This document shows positions 21,944 to 31,039 of a stretch of 32,523 nucleotides of DNA, in pieces. A program made the translations under genes and the position numbers. This stretch comes from Candidatus Faecousia faecavium (GTDB lineage: Bacteria > Bacillota > Clostridia > Oscillospirales > Oscillospiraceae), in assembly GCA_018712645.1 (NCBI GenBank), contig DVGO01000004.1:1-32523 (forward strand), written 5' to 3'. The stretch's first letter is position 1. Every line of letters begins with the position of its first letter. The notes under the pieces were generated by a model. That model was not told the DNA's origin and ran no database searches. It was given only the letters and a program-made list of their open reading frames with translations.

Positions 21944-22414
21944 ATGATCCACAAGCCTGAGATCCAATATATCGGCCAGTTCTATGTCTACGGCAGTGAA
22001 GCCAGACAGCTGGAGCACAAGAAGCAGCGCAAGCCAAAGACCAAGCTGCCCATGGCCAGAGTGCGGAAAGTGGAAAAGATTTCCGTCGACCCGGTGGCTT
22101 TGGGCGGGATTGTGGTTGCTGTGGCGCTGCTTGTGGTGATGGCTGTGGGAGCGCTGCAGCTGTATCGGGACTGGACGGACTACAACCAGATGTCCACATA
22201 TGTCTCTCAGCTGAAAAAGGAACATGCCCAGCTGACCCGCACTTACCGTGCCGGCTACGATCTTGAGGAAGTCCGCAAACGGGCCACCGCATTGGGACTG
22301 GTGCCGGAAAGTGAAGCGCAGACCATGATTATCGCCATAACTGCCCCCACTGAGCAGCCGGAGGCAACCTTCTGGGAAGAGGTCACCGGCTTTCTGAAAG
22401 GGCTGTTTGCATAA
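21944..22414 (+). CDS. ftsL: FtsL-type cell division protein
   Basis: Single-pass membrane protein of 156 residues. A basic cytosolic N-terminus (about 1-50) leads to one transmembrane segment (about 52-75: ALGGIVVAVALLVVMAVGAL) and an outward coiled-coil-like region (about 78-125: YNQMSTYVSQLKKEHAQLTRTY) that ends in LEEVRKRATALGLVP, the pattern of FtsL/DivIC proteins. Such proteins bind DivIB and activate the PBP-FtsW septal synthase encoded downstream. AAGGAGA precedes the start. Sequence alone barely separates FtsL from DivIC; position between rsmH and the PBP gene decides for FtsL. Confidence 0.85.
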   Translation: MIHKPEIQYIGQFYVYGSEARQLEHKKQRKPKTKLPMARVRKVEKISVDPVALGGIVVAVALLVVMAVGALQLYRDWTDYNQMSTYVSQLKKEHAQLTRTYRAGYDLEEVRKRATALGLVPESEAQTMIIAITAPTEQPEATFWEEVTGFLKGLFA

Positions 22415-22453
22415 AACTGGATCTCGGCCATACAATTAAGATAAAGCTGCGGT

Positions 22454-22480
22454 GGGCGGCGAGGGGTTCCCTTGCTGCCC
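22454..22480 (+). terminator. GC-rich hairpin between ftsL and the PBP gene
   Basis: GGGCGGCGAGGG (22454-22465) pairs with CCCTTGCTGCCC (22469-22480) with two G-U pairs; only ATTCTTTC follows. More likely a partial attenuator or RNA-stability element than a full terminator. Confidence 0.4.
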
Positions 22481-22520
22481 ATTCTTTCAACTCAGGGATT
22501 TGTCTTAAGGAGGGCCGAGT

Positions 22521-24845
22521 ATGGGTAGGAAGGAATACGACCGGCTGCGTTTGAACAGCGGTCAGCACAAGAGAATCCTGCTGGTGATGTTGGTGCTGGG
22601 AATTTTGGCCTTTGTACCGGTGGCCTGGCGGCTGTATACACTGATGATTGACCAGTATGAATATTACGCGGGCCTTGCTCTGCGAAACCAGACCAGAACC
22701 ACATCGGTAACGGCCCACCGGGGGGACATCCTGGACCGTAACATGAACATTCTGGCCACCTCGGTCAGCGTGGAAAACGTCTACCTGGACCCCCATGAGC
22801 TGAAGCAGTCCAAAGCCGATATTCCTGCCCTGGCCCAGGCCCTGGGGGAGATTCTGGACAAGGACCCGGCTTGGATTGAAGAACAAGCCGGGGATATCAA
22901 GCAGCGCTATAAGCAGATCGGTACCCGGGTGAATGAGGAGACTGCCTCGAAAATCCGGGACTATATCCAGCAGCAGGACATTTCCGGTATCCATCTGGAA
23001 CCGACATCCCAGCGGGCGTACCCTTTTGGCACCCTGGCAGCCCAGGTCATCGGCTTTACCAACGCTTCCAACGATGGCTCTGAAGGGGTGGAGGCTGCTT
23101 ATGATGCTTATCTGTCCGGCAGCACCGGCCAGGTGATTACCACCAAGGGCAATAATGAAATGGATATGCCCTTTTCCTATGAAAATTACATCGCTTCCCG
23201 CCAGGGCAACAGCGTGATTCTGACCCTGGATACCACGGTGCAGGCTTGCCTGGAAAAGCAGATGGAAGCTGCCATTGCCCGTTACGACGTGCAAAATGGT
23301 GCTTTCGGCCTGGTAATGAATGCCAAAACCGGAGAAATTCTGGCCATGGCCACCCTGGGAAGCTACGATCCCAACAACTACCTGGAACTTGCCGACCCGG
23401 ATGCGGCATCCCAGGTGGAGCTGCTGCGGCAGAGCTACCTGTCCCAGCCGGAAGGCAGCGAAGCATACGAAGCGGGAAAGCAGGCTTATACGGAAGCTCT
23501 GTCTGCTGCCCGGCTGAAACAGTGGCGTAACCGGGTGCTCTCCGACGGCTACGAGCCGGGGTCAACCTTCAAAGTGCTGACCATGGCGGCGGCTCTGGAC
23601 TGCGGCGCCATCGATTTGAACACCTCTTTCCATTGCTCCGGCTCGGAGCAGATTCCCGGGCGCTCCCAGCTGCTGCACTGCTGGCGCTCCCAGGGCCACG
23701 GAGCGGAACAGACCCCCCAAGCCCTGCAAAATTCCTGCAACATCGCCTTTGCCCATATCGCCCTGAAACTGGGCGGGGAGCGGTTTTACGAATACATCGA
23801 AAAGTTCGGGGTTCTGGAAAAGACGGGAATCGACCTGGCAGGAGAGAGCAAAGGCGTTTTCTTTGACAAGTCGCTGATTACCAACACGGACAAGTGGGGC
23901 ACGGCCTCACTGACCTCCGGTTCCTTCGGGCAGACCTTTAAGATTACCCCCTTGCAGCTGGTGCGAGCCATCGCTTCGGTGGTCAACGGAGGGAATCTGC
24001 TGGAACCTTACATTGTATCCGAAATCGTGGACGCCGACGGCAACACGGTGATGAAGGCGGAGCCTACGGTAGTACGCCAGACCATAAGCAAAGAAACCTC
24101 TGATACCATGCGCACCCTGATTGAGTCCGTGGTTACGGAAGGTACTGCGAAAAATGCCCAGGTGGCGGGATTTTCCATTGGTGGCAAAACCGGCACCAGT
24201 GAAAAAATCGATGTCTTTGACGAAAACGGTCAGCGGGTGCAGGATAAAATCGTTTCCTTCGTAGGCATTGTACCCATGAATGACCCTGAATATATTGTGC
24301 TGGTGGCCCTGGATACCCCCTCCCGGGAAACGGGAATTTACATCTCCGGCGGCGTGATGGCGGCACCCACTGTAGGTGCGGTGATGGCGGATATTCTGCC
24401 CTATCTGGGGGTGGAGCGTACCTTCTCAGAAACAGACCCTGCAGGTTTGGAAATCGTCATGGAAGACCTGACAAACTTGACAGCACAGGACGCAGAGCGT
24501 AAACTAAAAGACATGGGTTTGCAGGCGAAGTTTTCCGGCACCGGAGAAACGGTTACCGGACAGATTCCGGCGGCGGGGCAGACCGTTCCCGGGGGCAGCG
24601 AAGTGCTGCTGTACCTGGAGCAAGTGCCGGAAACCGCTCAGGTGGCGGTGCCGGACTTTACCGGCATGAACCGACAGCAGGTAGCGGACGCAGCCGGGGC
24701 ATTGGGGCTGTATGTGCTGGTTTCCGGAAACGCAGATGTGTCCCCAGGAGTTACCGTCACCGCCCAGAGCATCCCCAAAGATACCCAGGTTCCCACAGGA
24801 ACCACCATTACCCTGGAATTTACCGATACCACTGCCCGGGATTGA
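22521..24845 (+). CDS. Class B penicillin-binding protein with two PASTA domains (PBP2B/SpoVD type)
   Basis: Peptidoglycan transpeptidase of 774 residues for septum synthesis. A short cytosolic tail and signal-anchor helix (about 18-42) precede the PBP dimerisation domain (TSVTAHRGDILDRNMNILATS onward, about 62-215). The transpeptidase domain (about 250-625) carries the SxxK nucleophile Ser348 in GSTFK, SxN as SCN at 405-407, and KTGTS at 556-560. Two PASTA modules follow (about 641-701 and 706-768). PASTA repeats are seen in division PBP2x/PBP2B and in sporulation SpoVD. As the only class B PBP here, next to ftsL and an ftsW/spoVE-like gene, it is probably the division enzyme, but a sporulation role is possible. 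AAGGAGG sets the start. Confidence 0.94.
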   Translation: MGRKEYDRLRLNSGQHKRILLVMLVLGILAFVPVAWRLYTLMIDQYEYYAGLALRNQTRTTSVTAHRGDILDRNMNILATSVSVENVYLDPHELKQSKADIPALAQALGEILDKDPAWIEEQAGDIKQRYKQIGTRVNEETASKIRDYIQQQDISGIHLEPTSQRAYPFGTLAAQVIGFTNASNDGSEGVEAAYDAYLSGSTGQVITTKGNNEMDMPFSYENYIASRQGNSVILTLDTTVQACLEKQMEAAIARYDVQNGAFGLVMNAKTGEILAMATLGSYDPNNYLELADPDAASQVELLRQSYLSQPEGSEAYEAGKQAYTEALSAARLKQWRNRVLSDGYEPGSTFKVLTMAAALDCGAIDLNTSFHCSGSEQIPGRSQLLHCWRSQGHGAEQTPQALQNSCNIAFAHIALKLGGERFYEYIEKFGVLEKTGIDLAGESKGVFFDKSLITNTDKWGTASLTSGSFGQTFKITPLQLVRAIASVVNGGNLLEPYIVSEIVDADGNTVMKAEPTVVRQTISKETSDTMRTLIESVVTEGTAKNAQVAGFSIGGKTGTSEKIDVFDENGQRVQDKIVSFVGIVPMNDPEYIVLVALDTPSRETGIYISGGVMAAPTVGAVMADILPYLGVERTFSETDPAGLEIVMEDLTNLTAQDAERKLKDMGLQAKFSGTGETVTGQIPAAGQTVPGGSEVLLYLEQVPETAQVAVPDFTGMNRQQVADAAGALGLYVLVSGNADVSPGVTVTAQSIPKDTQVPTGTTITLEFTDTTARD

Positions 24846-24880
24846 ATGGAACCCCGGCAAGTACTTGGAGGAATAGATAT

Positions 24881-26341
24881 ATGAAACTGAAACAGCTGCT
24901 GCAAGGCATTGACCTGCGGGAATGCACCGCCGACCCGGAATTGGAGATTTCCCAAATTTGTTATGACTCCCGGAAAGTAACCCCGGGAAGCCTGTTTGTG
25001 GCTATATCCGGCTTTGCTTCCGATGGCAACCGCTTTATTCCCATGGCCATGGAAAAAGGCGCAGCGGCAGTGGTCACTGCCGCAAAGCTGGCGCAGGATG
25101 TTCCCTATGTGATGGTTTCATCCGACCGGCTGGCCCTGGCGCTGCTCAGCTGCAATTTCTACGGTCATCCGGCAAAGGATATGACTATGATCGGCATCAC
25201 CGGCACCAACGGCAAAACCTCCAGCACCCTGCTGCTCAAGCAGGTGCTGGAAACCTGCCTGGGAGCAAAGGTAGGCCTGGTGGGTACCATGGCCAACATG
25301 GTAGGGCAGGAAGTGATTCCCACCGAGCGCACCACCCCGGAAAGCCTGGAACTGCAGGAATTGTTCGCCCGGATGCGGGATGCCGGATGCAGCCATGTGG
25401 TGATGGAAGTATCCAGCCATGCCATGACCTTGGAGCGGGTTGGCGGCATTCACTTTGACGTGGCGGCCTTTACCAACCTGACGGAGGATCATCTGGACTT
25501 TCACAAGACCATGGATGCCTACTGCGATGCAAAGGCGGAGTTGATGCGCCGGTGCGACCGGGCGGTGATCAACATGGACGACGCCTATTCCGGTCGGATT
25601 CTGGTGGCAGCCACCTGCCCGGTGCTGCGCACCAGCGAAACAGCCCAGGGAGATCTTTGGGCCAAAGATGTCCAGCTTCACGCAGAAGGCGTGGACTTTA
25701 CCGCTGTGGAAGGGGAAAATCAGGCACAGATCAGCCTGCCCATTCCGGGCAGGTTTACGGTGTACAATGCCCTGACCGTTCTGGGCATTGCCCGGCAGCT
25801 GGGAGTTTCCCTGGAAGACTGCGCCCAGGCGCTGAAAACTGTCCAGGGCGTTAAAGGCCGGATAGAGGTGGTGCCTACCCCCGGCATGCCCTACAGCGTG
25901 CTGATCGACTATGCCCATACCCCCGATGGCCTGGAAAATGTGCTGCGTTCGGTGAAGGGCTTCTGCAAGGGTCGGGTGATTGCGGTCTTTGGCTGCGGCG
26001 GCGACCGGGACCCGATCAAGCGCCCCATCATGGGACGAATCGGTGTTGAGCTGTCTGACTTTGCGGTGATTACCTCCGACAATCCCCGGACGGAAGATCC
26101 CATGTCGATTATTGCGGATATCCTCAAAGGGGTAAAAAAGGAATCCGGGGAATATATTGTGATAGAAGATCGCCGCAAAGCCATCAGATATGCTATGGAC
26201 ATTGGGAAAAAAGATGATATAATTGTACTTGCTGGAAAAGGGCATGAGACCTATCAGGACATCGGCGGCCACAAGTACCACCTGGATGAACGGGAAGAGG
26301 TCGCAGCCCATCTGGAAGAATTGAGGAATTGCAATGGCTAA
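24881..26341 (+). CDS. murE: UDP-MurNAc-tripeptide synthetase (meso-diaminopimelate adding)
   Basis: Cytosolic Mur ligase of 486 residues adding the third stem amino acid to UDP-MurNAc-L-Ala-D-Glu. The ATP loop GITGTNGKTSST (105-116), the central domain (VVMEVSSHAM, FTNLTEDHLDFH) and the C-terminal domain (LIDYAHTPDGLENVL, GCGGDRD) are all present. DNPRTEDP at 400-407 carries the DNPR motif that selects meso-diaminopimelate over lysine, predicting a DAP-type wall. The start at 24881 has TTGGAGG upstream; a longer in-frame start at 24842 overlaps the PBP stop and lacks a ribosome site. The end overlaps murF by 8 bases. Confidence 0.97.
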   Translation: MKLKQLLQGIDLRECTADPELEISQICYDSRKVTPGSLFVAISGFASDGNRFIPMAMEKGAAAVVTAAKLAQDVPYVMVSSDRLALALLSCNFYGHPAKDMTMIGITGTNGKTSSTLLLKQVLETCLGAKVGLVGTMANMVGQEVIPTERTTPESLELQELFARMRDAGCSHVVMEVSSHAMTLERVGGIHFDVAAFTNLTEDHLDFHKTMDAYCDAKAELMRRCDRAVINMDDAYSGRILVAATCPVLRTSETAQGDLWAKDVQLHAEGVDFTAVEGENQAQISLPIPGRFTVYNALTVLGIARQLGVSLEDCAQALKTVQGVKGRIEVVPTPGMPYSVLIDYAHTPDGLENVLRSVKGFCKGRVIAVFGCGGDRDPIKRPIMGRIGVELSDFAVITSDNPRTEDPMSIIADILKGVKKESGEYIVIEDRRKAIRYAMDIGKKDDIIVLAGKGHETYQDIGGHKYHLDEREEVAAHLEELRNCNG

Positions 26342-27692
26342 TCTTACCCTGCGTCAGGCCGCCCGCTGGTGCGGCGGTACTGTGGATGAAAAATACGCCG
26401 ACGTGGAATTTCTCGGCGCCAATAACGATACCCGGATTCTGAAACCGGGACAGCTGTTCCTGGCTCTCAAGGGCGCTCGGGATGGACATGATTTCATTCC
26501 CGCAGCCATGGAGAAGGGAGCTGCGGCGGTGCTGTGCAGCCGCCGGGTGGGGGACTACCCTGCCATCTATGTGGAGGACCCTCGGAAGGCTCTGGGAGAC
26601 ATCGCCCGGGAGGAACTCAAGCGCATCGGCGCCAAAGTGGTGGCGGTGACCGGTTCCGTGGGAAAGAGCACCACCAAGGAAATGATTGCCAAGGTTCTGG
26701 AGAGTACCTACCGGGTCAGCAAAACCCCCGCCAATCACAACAATGACATCGGGATGCCCATGGCCATTTTGTCCATGCCGGCAGATACGGAGGTAGCGGT
26801 GCTGGAAATGGGCATGAACCACTTCCGGGAAATTGCATACCTTTCGAATATTGCCCATCCGGATGTGGCGGTGATTGTCAACATCGGTACCTCCCATATT
26901 GAGTTCCTGGGTTCTCAGGAGGGAATCCGGAAGGCCAAGCTGGAAATCACGGAAGGCATGAGCCAGCGGGGAATGCTGCTGCTCAATGGCGACGATACTC
27001 TGCTGCGCTACCTGGACGAGAAGCCCCAGCAGCGGATTACCTATTTTGGTCAATCGGAAGGCTGCGACATCCGGGGACTGGATGCCAGACAGGATGGAGA
27101 GCTTCTGCGCTTCCGGGTGGAGGCGGGCAAGCTGTCTTTGCCGGTGCGGATGAACCTGGAAGGGGTGCATTTTGTCAACGATGCTCTGGCGGCCATCGCC
27201 GTGGGACTGAAGTTGGCGGTTCCTTCGGAGAAAATTGAGGAAAGTCTGGCGGAGTTCCAGAACATTTCCGGACGGCAGGAGATTTTCCAGGCCAATGGCT
27301 ATACGATTATCAAGGACTGTTACAACGCCGGACCGGAATCCATGGCGGCAGCCCTGGGAGTCCTGGGCAATCGCCCTGGACGGCATATTGCGGTGCTGGG
27401 GGACATGCTGGAGCTGGGAGACTGCGCCCAGGCCGAGCATTACAAGGTAGGCCGGATTGCGGCGGAGAAGGCGGATCTGGTATTTGCCTATGGCCCCTAT
27501 GCCCAGCGGGTCATTGCCGGTACCATTACCGGCGGCATGCCGGAAAGCCGGGGCAGGGCGTACCTGGACCGGCAGGAGCTGGTTAAGGCTCTGAAATTGG
27601 CAGCCAAGCCCGGCGATGTGATTTTGTTCAAAGCCAGCCACGGAATGCACCTGGAGCTTGCTCTGGAAGCATTCCTGAAGGAAGAAAGATAG
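26334..27692 (+). CDS. murF: UDP-MurNAc-tripeptide--D-alanyl-D-alanine ligase
   Basis: Mur ligase of 452 residues that completes the cytosolic precursor by adding D-Ala-D-Ala. An N-terminal UDP-binding domain (about 1-95; NNDTRILKPGQLFLALKGARDGHDF) precedes VAVTGSVGKSTTKEM (103-117, ATP loop), then TPANHNNDIGMP, VLEMGMNHFREI, VNIGTSHIEFLG, and the C-terminal DCYNAGPESMAAAL and LGDMLELG. GAGGAAT before the ATG and the 8-base overlap with murE suggest coupled translation. Confidence 0.97.
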   Translation: MANLTLRQAARWCGGTVDEKYADVEFLGANNDTRILKPGQLFLALKGARDGHDFIPAAMEKGAAAVLCSRRVGDYPAIYVEDPRKALGDIAREELKRIGAKVVAVTGSVGKSTTKEMIAKVLESTYRVSKTPANHNNDIGMPMAILSMPADTEVAVLEMGMNHFREIAYLSNIAHPDVAVIVNIGTSHIEFLGSQEGIRKAKLEITEGMSQRGMLLLNGDDTLLRYLDEKPQQRITYFGQSEGCDIRGLDARQDGELLRFRVEAGKLSLPVRMNLEGVHFVNDALAAIAVGLKLAVPSEKIEESLAEFQNISGRQEIFQANGYTIIKDCYNAGPESMAAALGVLGNRPGRHIAVLGDMLELGDCAQAEHYKVGRIAAEKADLVFAYGPYAQRVIAGTITGGMPESRGRAYLDRQELVKALKLAAKPGDVILFKASHGMHLELALEAFLKEER

Positions 27693-27705
27693 TGGAGGAA
27701 ATACC

Positions 27706-28683
27706 ATGACGAGACTCTTACTTACAGCCGCGGCGGGATTTGTCCTGTCGGGACTGTTGGGATATCTGCTGCTGCCGGTGCTGCGGGCGCTGAAGGCAGG
27801 CCAGTCCATCCGGGAAATCGGCCCGACCTGGCACAATTATAAATCCGGTACGCCGATGATGGGCGGATTGATGTTCATTTTCGCGGCAATTTTGTGCCTT
27901 CTGATGAACGCACCGGCCATGGAGGATTATTCGGTACTGTATGTGCTGGTTCTGGCGCTGTGCTTTGGATTTATCGGCTTTCTGGACGACTTTACCAAGA
28001 TCAAATACAAGCGCAATCTGGGCCTGACCACATTGCAGAAGGCCATGCTGCAAATGGCGGTATCGGCCATTTTCCTGTATGTGATGTATCGCAGCGGCAG
28101 CATGGACACCCACTTGTACATCCCCTTCTTTAACGTCAGCTTTGACCTGCATCCCATTGTGTATATTTTCTTTGCCATGTTTGTCATGGTGGGCTGCGTC
28201 AACTCCGTAAACCTGACCGACGGCGTGGACGGCCTGTCCAGTTCTGTCACCCTGCCGGTGATGGTGTTCTTTGCCGCGACGGCCATGGCACTGGGCAAGT
28301 GGGAACTGGCGCTGCTGCCGGCTGCTCTGGTGGGCGGCCTGATTGCCTACCTGTTTTATAACTGGCACCCAGCGAAGGTGTTTATGGGAGACACCGGCTC
28401 GCTGTTTCTGGGCGGCGTGGTCTGTGCCCTGGCCTTTGCTCTGGAAATGCCCCTGGTTTTGATCCTGGTGGGCTTTGTGTACATCTGCGAAACGCTGTCC
28501 GTCATTCTGCAGGTTTCCTACTTCAAAATGACCCACGGCAAGCGTCTGTTTAAGATGTCTCCCATTCACCATCATTTTGAGATGTGCGGATGGAAGGAAG
28601 AGAAAATCGTTCTGACCTTCGCCGGTGTATCGGCGGTGATGTGCCTGCTGGCTTGGATTGGTATTTCCGGCCTGATCGGCTGA
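27706..28683 (+). CDS. mraY: Phospho-N-acetylmuramoyl-pentapeptide transferase
   Basis: Integral membrane enzyme of 325 residues making lipid I from UDP-MurNAc-pentapeptide and undecaprenyl phosphate. About ten hydrophobic segments are visible, with the family motifs TPMMGGLMF (49-57), GFLDDFTKIKYKRNLGL (91-107; Asp94 and Asp95), NSVNLTDGVDGL (166-177), NWHPAKVFMGDTGSLFLGG, and the cytosolic histidine motif SPIHHHFE near the C-terminus. GGAGG precedes the start, 13 bases after murF. In most Firmicutes murD follows; here ftsW follows instead. Confidence 0.98.
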   Translation: MTRLLLTAAAGFVLSGLLGYLLLPVLRALKAGQSIREIGPTWHNYKSGTPMMGGLMFIFAAILCLLMNAPAMEDYSVLYVLVLALCFGFIGFLDDFTKIKYKRNLGLTTLQKAMLQMAVSAIFLYVMYRSGSMDTHLYIPFFNVSFDLHPIVYIFFAMFVMVGCVNSVNLTDGVDGLSSSVTLPVMVFFAATAMALGKWELALLPAALVGGLIAYLFYNWHPAKVFMGDTGSLFLGGVVCALAFALEMPLVLILVGFVYICETLSVILQVSYFKMTHGKRLFKMSPIHHHFEMCGWKEEKIVLTFAGVSAVMCLLAWIGISGLIG

Positions 28684-28733
28684 AAACTGTGGAGGATCGA
28701 GAGAACCTTTTTCAATAAGGAAAGGAGCTTCTT

Positions 28734-29903
28734 ATGGCAGCGGAGCGTAAACTCCAAGCCAAAGAGGACCACCGCCGGAAGCTGTCGGCGGTGGAAAGTG
28801 TAGACTATCCGTTTTTGCTGCTGGTATTGCTGCTGCTGACGGTGGGGCTTGCCATGCTGTATTCTGCCAGCTTCGCCCAGAGCCAATACGATACCAGCTA
28901 TGAAATCACAACAAAGTATCTGCAAAAGCAGGGGGTATGTGCTGCAATCGGGCTGGCTGCCATGTACTTTTTTAGCCGGATTCCTGCAGGAGTGTGGCAC
29001 CGGATGGCCTGGCCGCTGTATGGCGTCAGCATTGTGCTGCTGCTGTCGGTTCTGCTCATCGGAGAAGAGGTCAACGGCGCCAAACGCTGGATCAACCTGG
29101 CGGGCATCCAGTTTCAGCCCTCTGAAATTGCGAAGTTTACCATGATTGTACTCTTTGCCCGATTGACCCGGGGATTCGGTCAGCGGGCGCAGGACTTCCG
29201 CTACGGCGTGATGGGCTTCGGTATGGCGTTGATGGGGATCTTGGTTCCCCTGGCGCTGGAGAAGCACTTGAGCGCCATCATGCTCATGGGCATGGTGGCG
29301 GTGGTGATGATGTTTGTTGCCGGCACCAGCCCCAAATGGCTTCTGGCAGGGGCGGCGGCAGCGGCGGTGTTTGTGGTGATTTACATCACCTTTATGGGTT
29401 ACGCCGGTGACCGGGTCACAGCCTGGCTCCATCCGGAGCAGGACCCGGGAGATACGGGTTATCAGATTCTGCAGTCGCTGTACGCCATTGGCTCCGGCGG
29501 ACTGTTTGGCCTGGGCTACGGCAAATCCCGGCAGAAATATCTGTATCTGCCTTTTCAGTATAACGACTATATCTTCGCTATTTGCTGCGAAGAACTGGGG
29601 CTGGTGGGTGCACTGGCCATTGCGGCACTGTTTGCCGTTACCATTTTGCGGGGTTACTGGATTGCATTGCACGCCCGGGATCGGTTTTCTACGGTTCTGG
29701 CGGCGGGACTTACCACCCTGATTGCGGTCCAGACCATTTTGAATCTTTGCGTTGTCACGAATCTGCTTCCCTCTACCGGGATTGCCTTGCCGTTCTTTTC
29801 CTACGGCGGCACGGCTCTGGCGGTGAATCTGGGGGAAATGGGAATCGTTTTAAGTATATCCAGACACAGAAATCAGAGAAAAATCCAGGAGGAAATCCAA
29901 TGA
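28734..29903 (+). CDS. ftsW: SEDS-family peptidoglycan polymerase FtsW (or SpoVE)
   Basis: Multi-pass membrane glycosyltransferase of 389 residues that polymerises lipid II at the septum with its partner PBP. About ten hydrophobic segments and the SEDS blocks are seen: LYSASFA after the first helix, NGAKRWINLAGIQFQPSEIAKF (about 114-135), the large outer loop HPEQDPGDTGYQILQSLYAIGSGG with its conserved Glu/Asp, NDYIFAICCEELGLVGAL, and the C-terminal LPSTGIALPFFSYGGTAL. A cytosolic basic N-tail of about 20 residues precedes the first helix. AAAGGAG sets the start, and ATGA couples it to murG. FtsW and SpoVE cannot be told apart from sequence alone. Confidence 0.94.
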   Translation: MAAERKLQAKEDHRRKLSAVESVDYPFLLLVLLLLTVGLAMLYSASFAQSQYDTSYEITTKYLQKQGVCAAIGLAAMYFFSRIPAGVWHRMAWPLYGVSIVLLLSVLLIGEEVNGAKRWINLAGIQFQPSEIAKFTMIVLFARLTRGFGQRAQDFRYGVMGFGMALMGILVPLALEKHLSAIMLMGMVAVVMMFVAGTSPKWLLAGAAAAAVFVVIYITFMGYAGDRVTAWLHPEQDPGDTGYQILQSLYAIGSGGLFGLGYGKSRQKYLYLPFQYNDYIFAICCEELGLVGALAIAALFAVTILRGYWIALHARDRFSTVLAAGLTTLIAVQTILNLCVVTNLLPSTGIALPFFSYGGTALAVNLGEMGIVLSISRHRNQRKIQEEIQ

Positions 29904-31021
29904 ATCTGATCTTTACCTGCGGCGGAACCGCCGGACATATCAATCCGGCCATTGCCGTGGCCAATATGATGAAGGAGCGGCACCCGGATTGCAATATCCT
30001 GTTTATCGGCGCCTGCGGTCATATGGAAGAAAAGCTGGTTCCCCAGGCAGGGTATCCGGTGAAATGCCTGCCCGGCTCCGGCCTGTGCCGGGGAAAAAAC
30101 CTGGCTGCTGTAAAAAAGAACCTCCACGCTGTGGAGTGCGTGCTGGAGGCAGTTCGGGCCTGTAAGGCAATTTTTCGGGAGTTCAAACCCGATGTGGTCA
30201 TCGGTACCGGCGGGTATGCCAGCTTCCCGGCACTGTATGCGGCCCAGGCTATGGGAATCCCTACTTGCGTACACGAAAGCAACGCCGTCCCCGGTGTGAC
30301 CACCAAGCTGGCTGCCAATAAGGCCAGCCGGGTACTGGTGGCCTTTGAGGAAAGCGTCCAGCACTACAAGCACCCGGAGAAGGTGGAAGTAGTGGGCATG
30401 CCGGTACGGCAGGAATTCCTGTTCACCACCAAGGAACAGGCCCGGAAGGAACTGGGACTGGAAGGTCCCGTGGTGGTGTCCGCCTTCGGCAGTCAGGGTG
30501 CCAAGGTGATGAACGAAACCATTGCCGACATGATGGCCCTGGAGCAGAAGGACAATTTCCCCTTCCACCACATCCACGCCACCGGCAGCTTCGGCAGAGA
30601 GTGGATGCCCCAGCGGGTGAAGGACAACGGCGTGGACTATCAGAACTGTCCTGCCCTGGATATCCGGGAGTATATCTACGATATGCCTCTGGAAATGGCG
30701 GCAGCCGATGTGGTCATCGGCCGGGCAGGTTCCGCTACCTGCAATGAGATTGCTGCAGCAGGAACGCCCTGCATTCTGATTCCCTCTCCCAACGTGACCA
30801 ACAATCACCAGGAGAAAAATGCCCGGGTTCTGGAGGCAGGCGGCGGCGCCGTGGTGCTGCTGGAGAAGGACTGCACTCCTCAGACCCTGTACGGACTGAT
30901 CCAGAAACTGCTGGCGGACGAAAGCCGCCGGGAGGAGATGTCCAAGAAGCTTCACAGCATGGTGCGGCTGGATTCCACCCAGCGGATCTGCCAGATTGTG
31001 GAGGAGCTGTCCCAGCGCTAA
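29900..31021 (+). CDS. murG: Lipid II synthase, UDP-GlcNAc transferase MurG
   Basis: Peripheral membrane glycosyltransferase (GT28) of 373 residues joining GlcNAc to lipid I. The glycine loop FTCGGTAGHINPA (5-17) opens the N-domain, with VVIGTGGYASFPALYAA and VHESNAVPG. The C-domain has VVVSAFGSQGAKVMNE, IYDMPLEMAAADVVIGRAGSATCNEIAAAG (UDP-GlcNAc site) and NHQEKNARVLEAGGGAV. The start at 29900 has CAGGAGG upstream and overlaps the ftsW stop by 4 bases. One small departure: many MurG proteins read GGS-x-GA where this has FGSQGA. Confidence 0.97.
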   Translation: MNLIFTCGGTAGHINPAIAVANMMKERHPDCNILFIGACGHMEEKLVPQAGYPVKCLPGSGLCRGKNLAAVKKNLHAVECVLEAVRACKAIFREFKPDVVIGTGGYASFPALYAAQAMGIPTCVHESNAVPGVTTKLAANKASRVLVAFEESVQHYKHPEKVEVVGMPVRQEFLFTTKEQARKELGLEGPVVVSAFGSQGAKVMNETIADMMALEQKDNFPFHHIHATGSFGREWMPQRVKDNGVDYQNCPALDIREYIYDMPLEMAAADVVIGRAGSATCNEIAAAGTPCILIPSPNVTNNHQEKNARVLEAGGGAVVLLEKDCTPQTLYGLIQKLLADESRREEMSKKLHSMVRLDSTQRICQIVEELSQR

Positions 31022-31039
31022 GACCCCAGGAGGAACAAT

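Noticed and set aside
20892..22292. 466-codon minus-strand frame opposite rsmH and ftsL
   Set aside because: Covers two certain genes in reverse and has no conserved motif or ribosome site.
26193..27836. 547-codon minus-strand frame opposite murF
   Set aside because: Antisense shadow of a confidently identified gene, with no recognisable domain.
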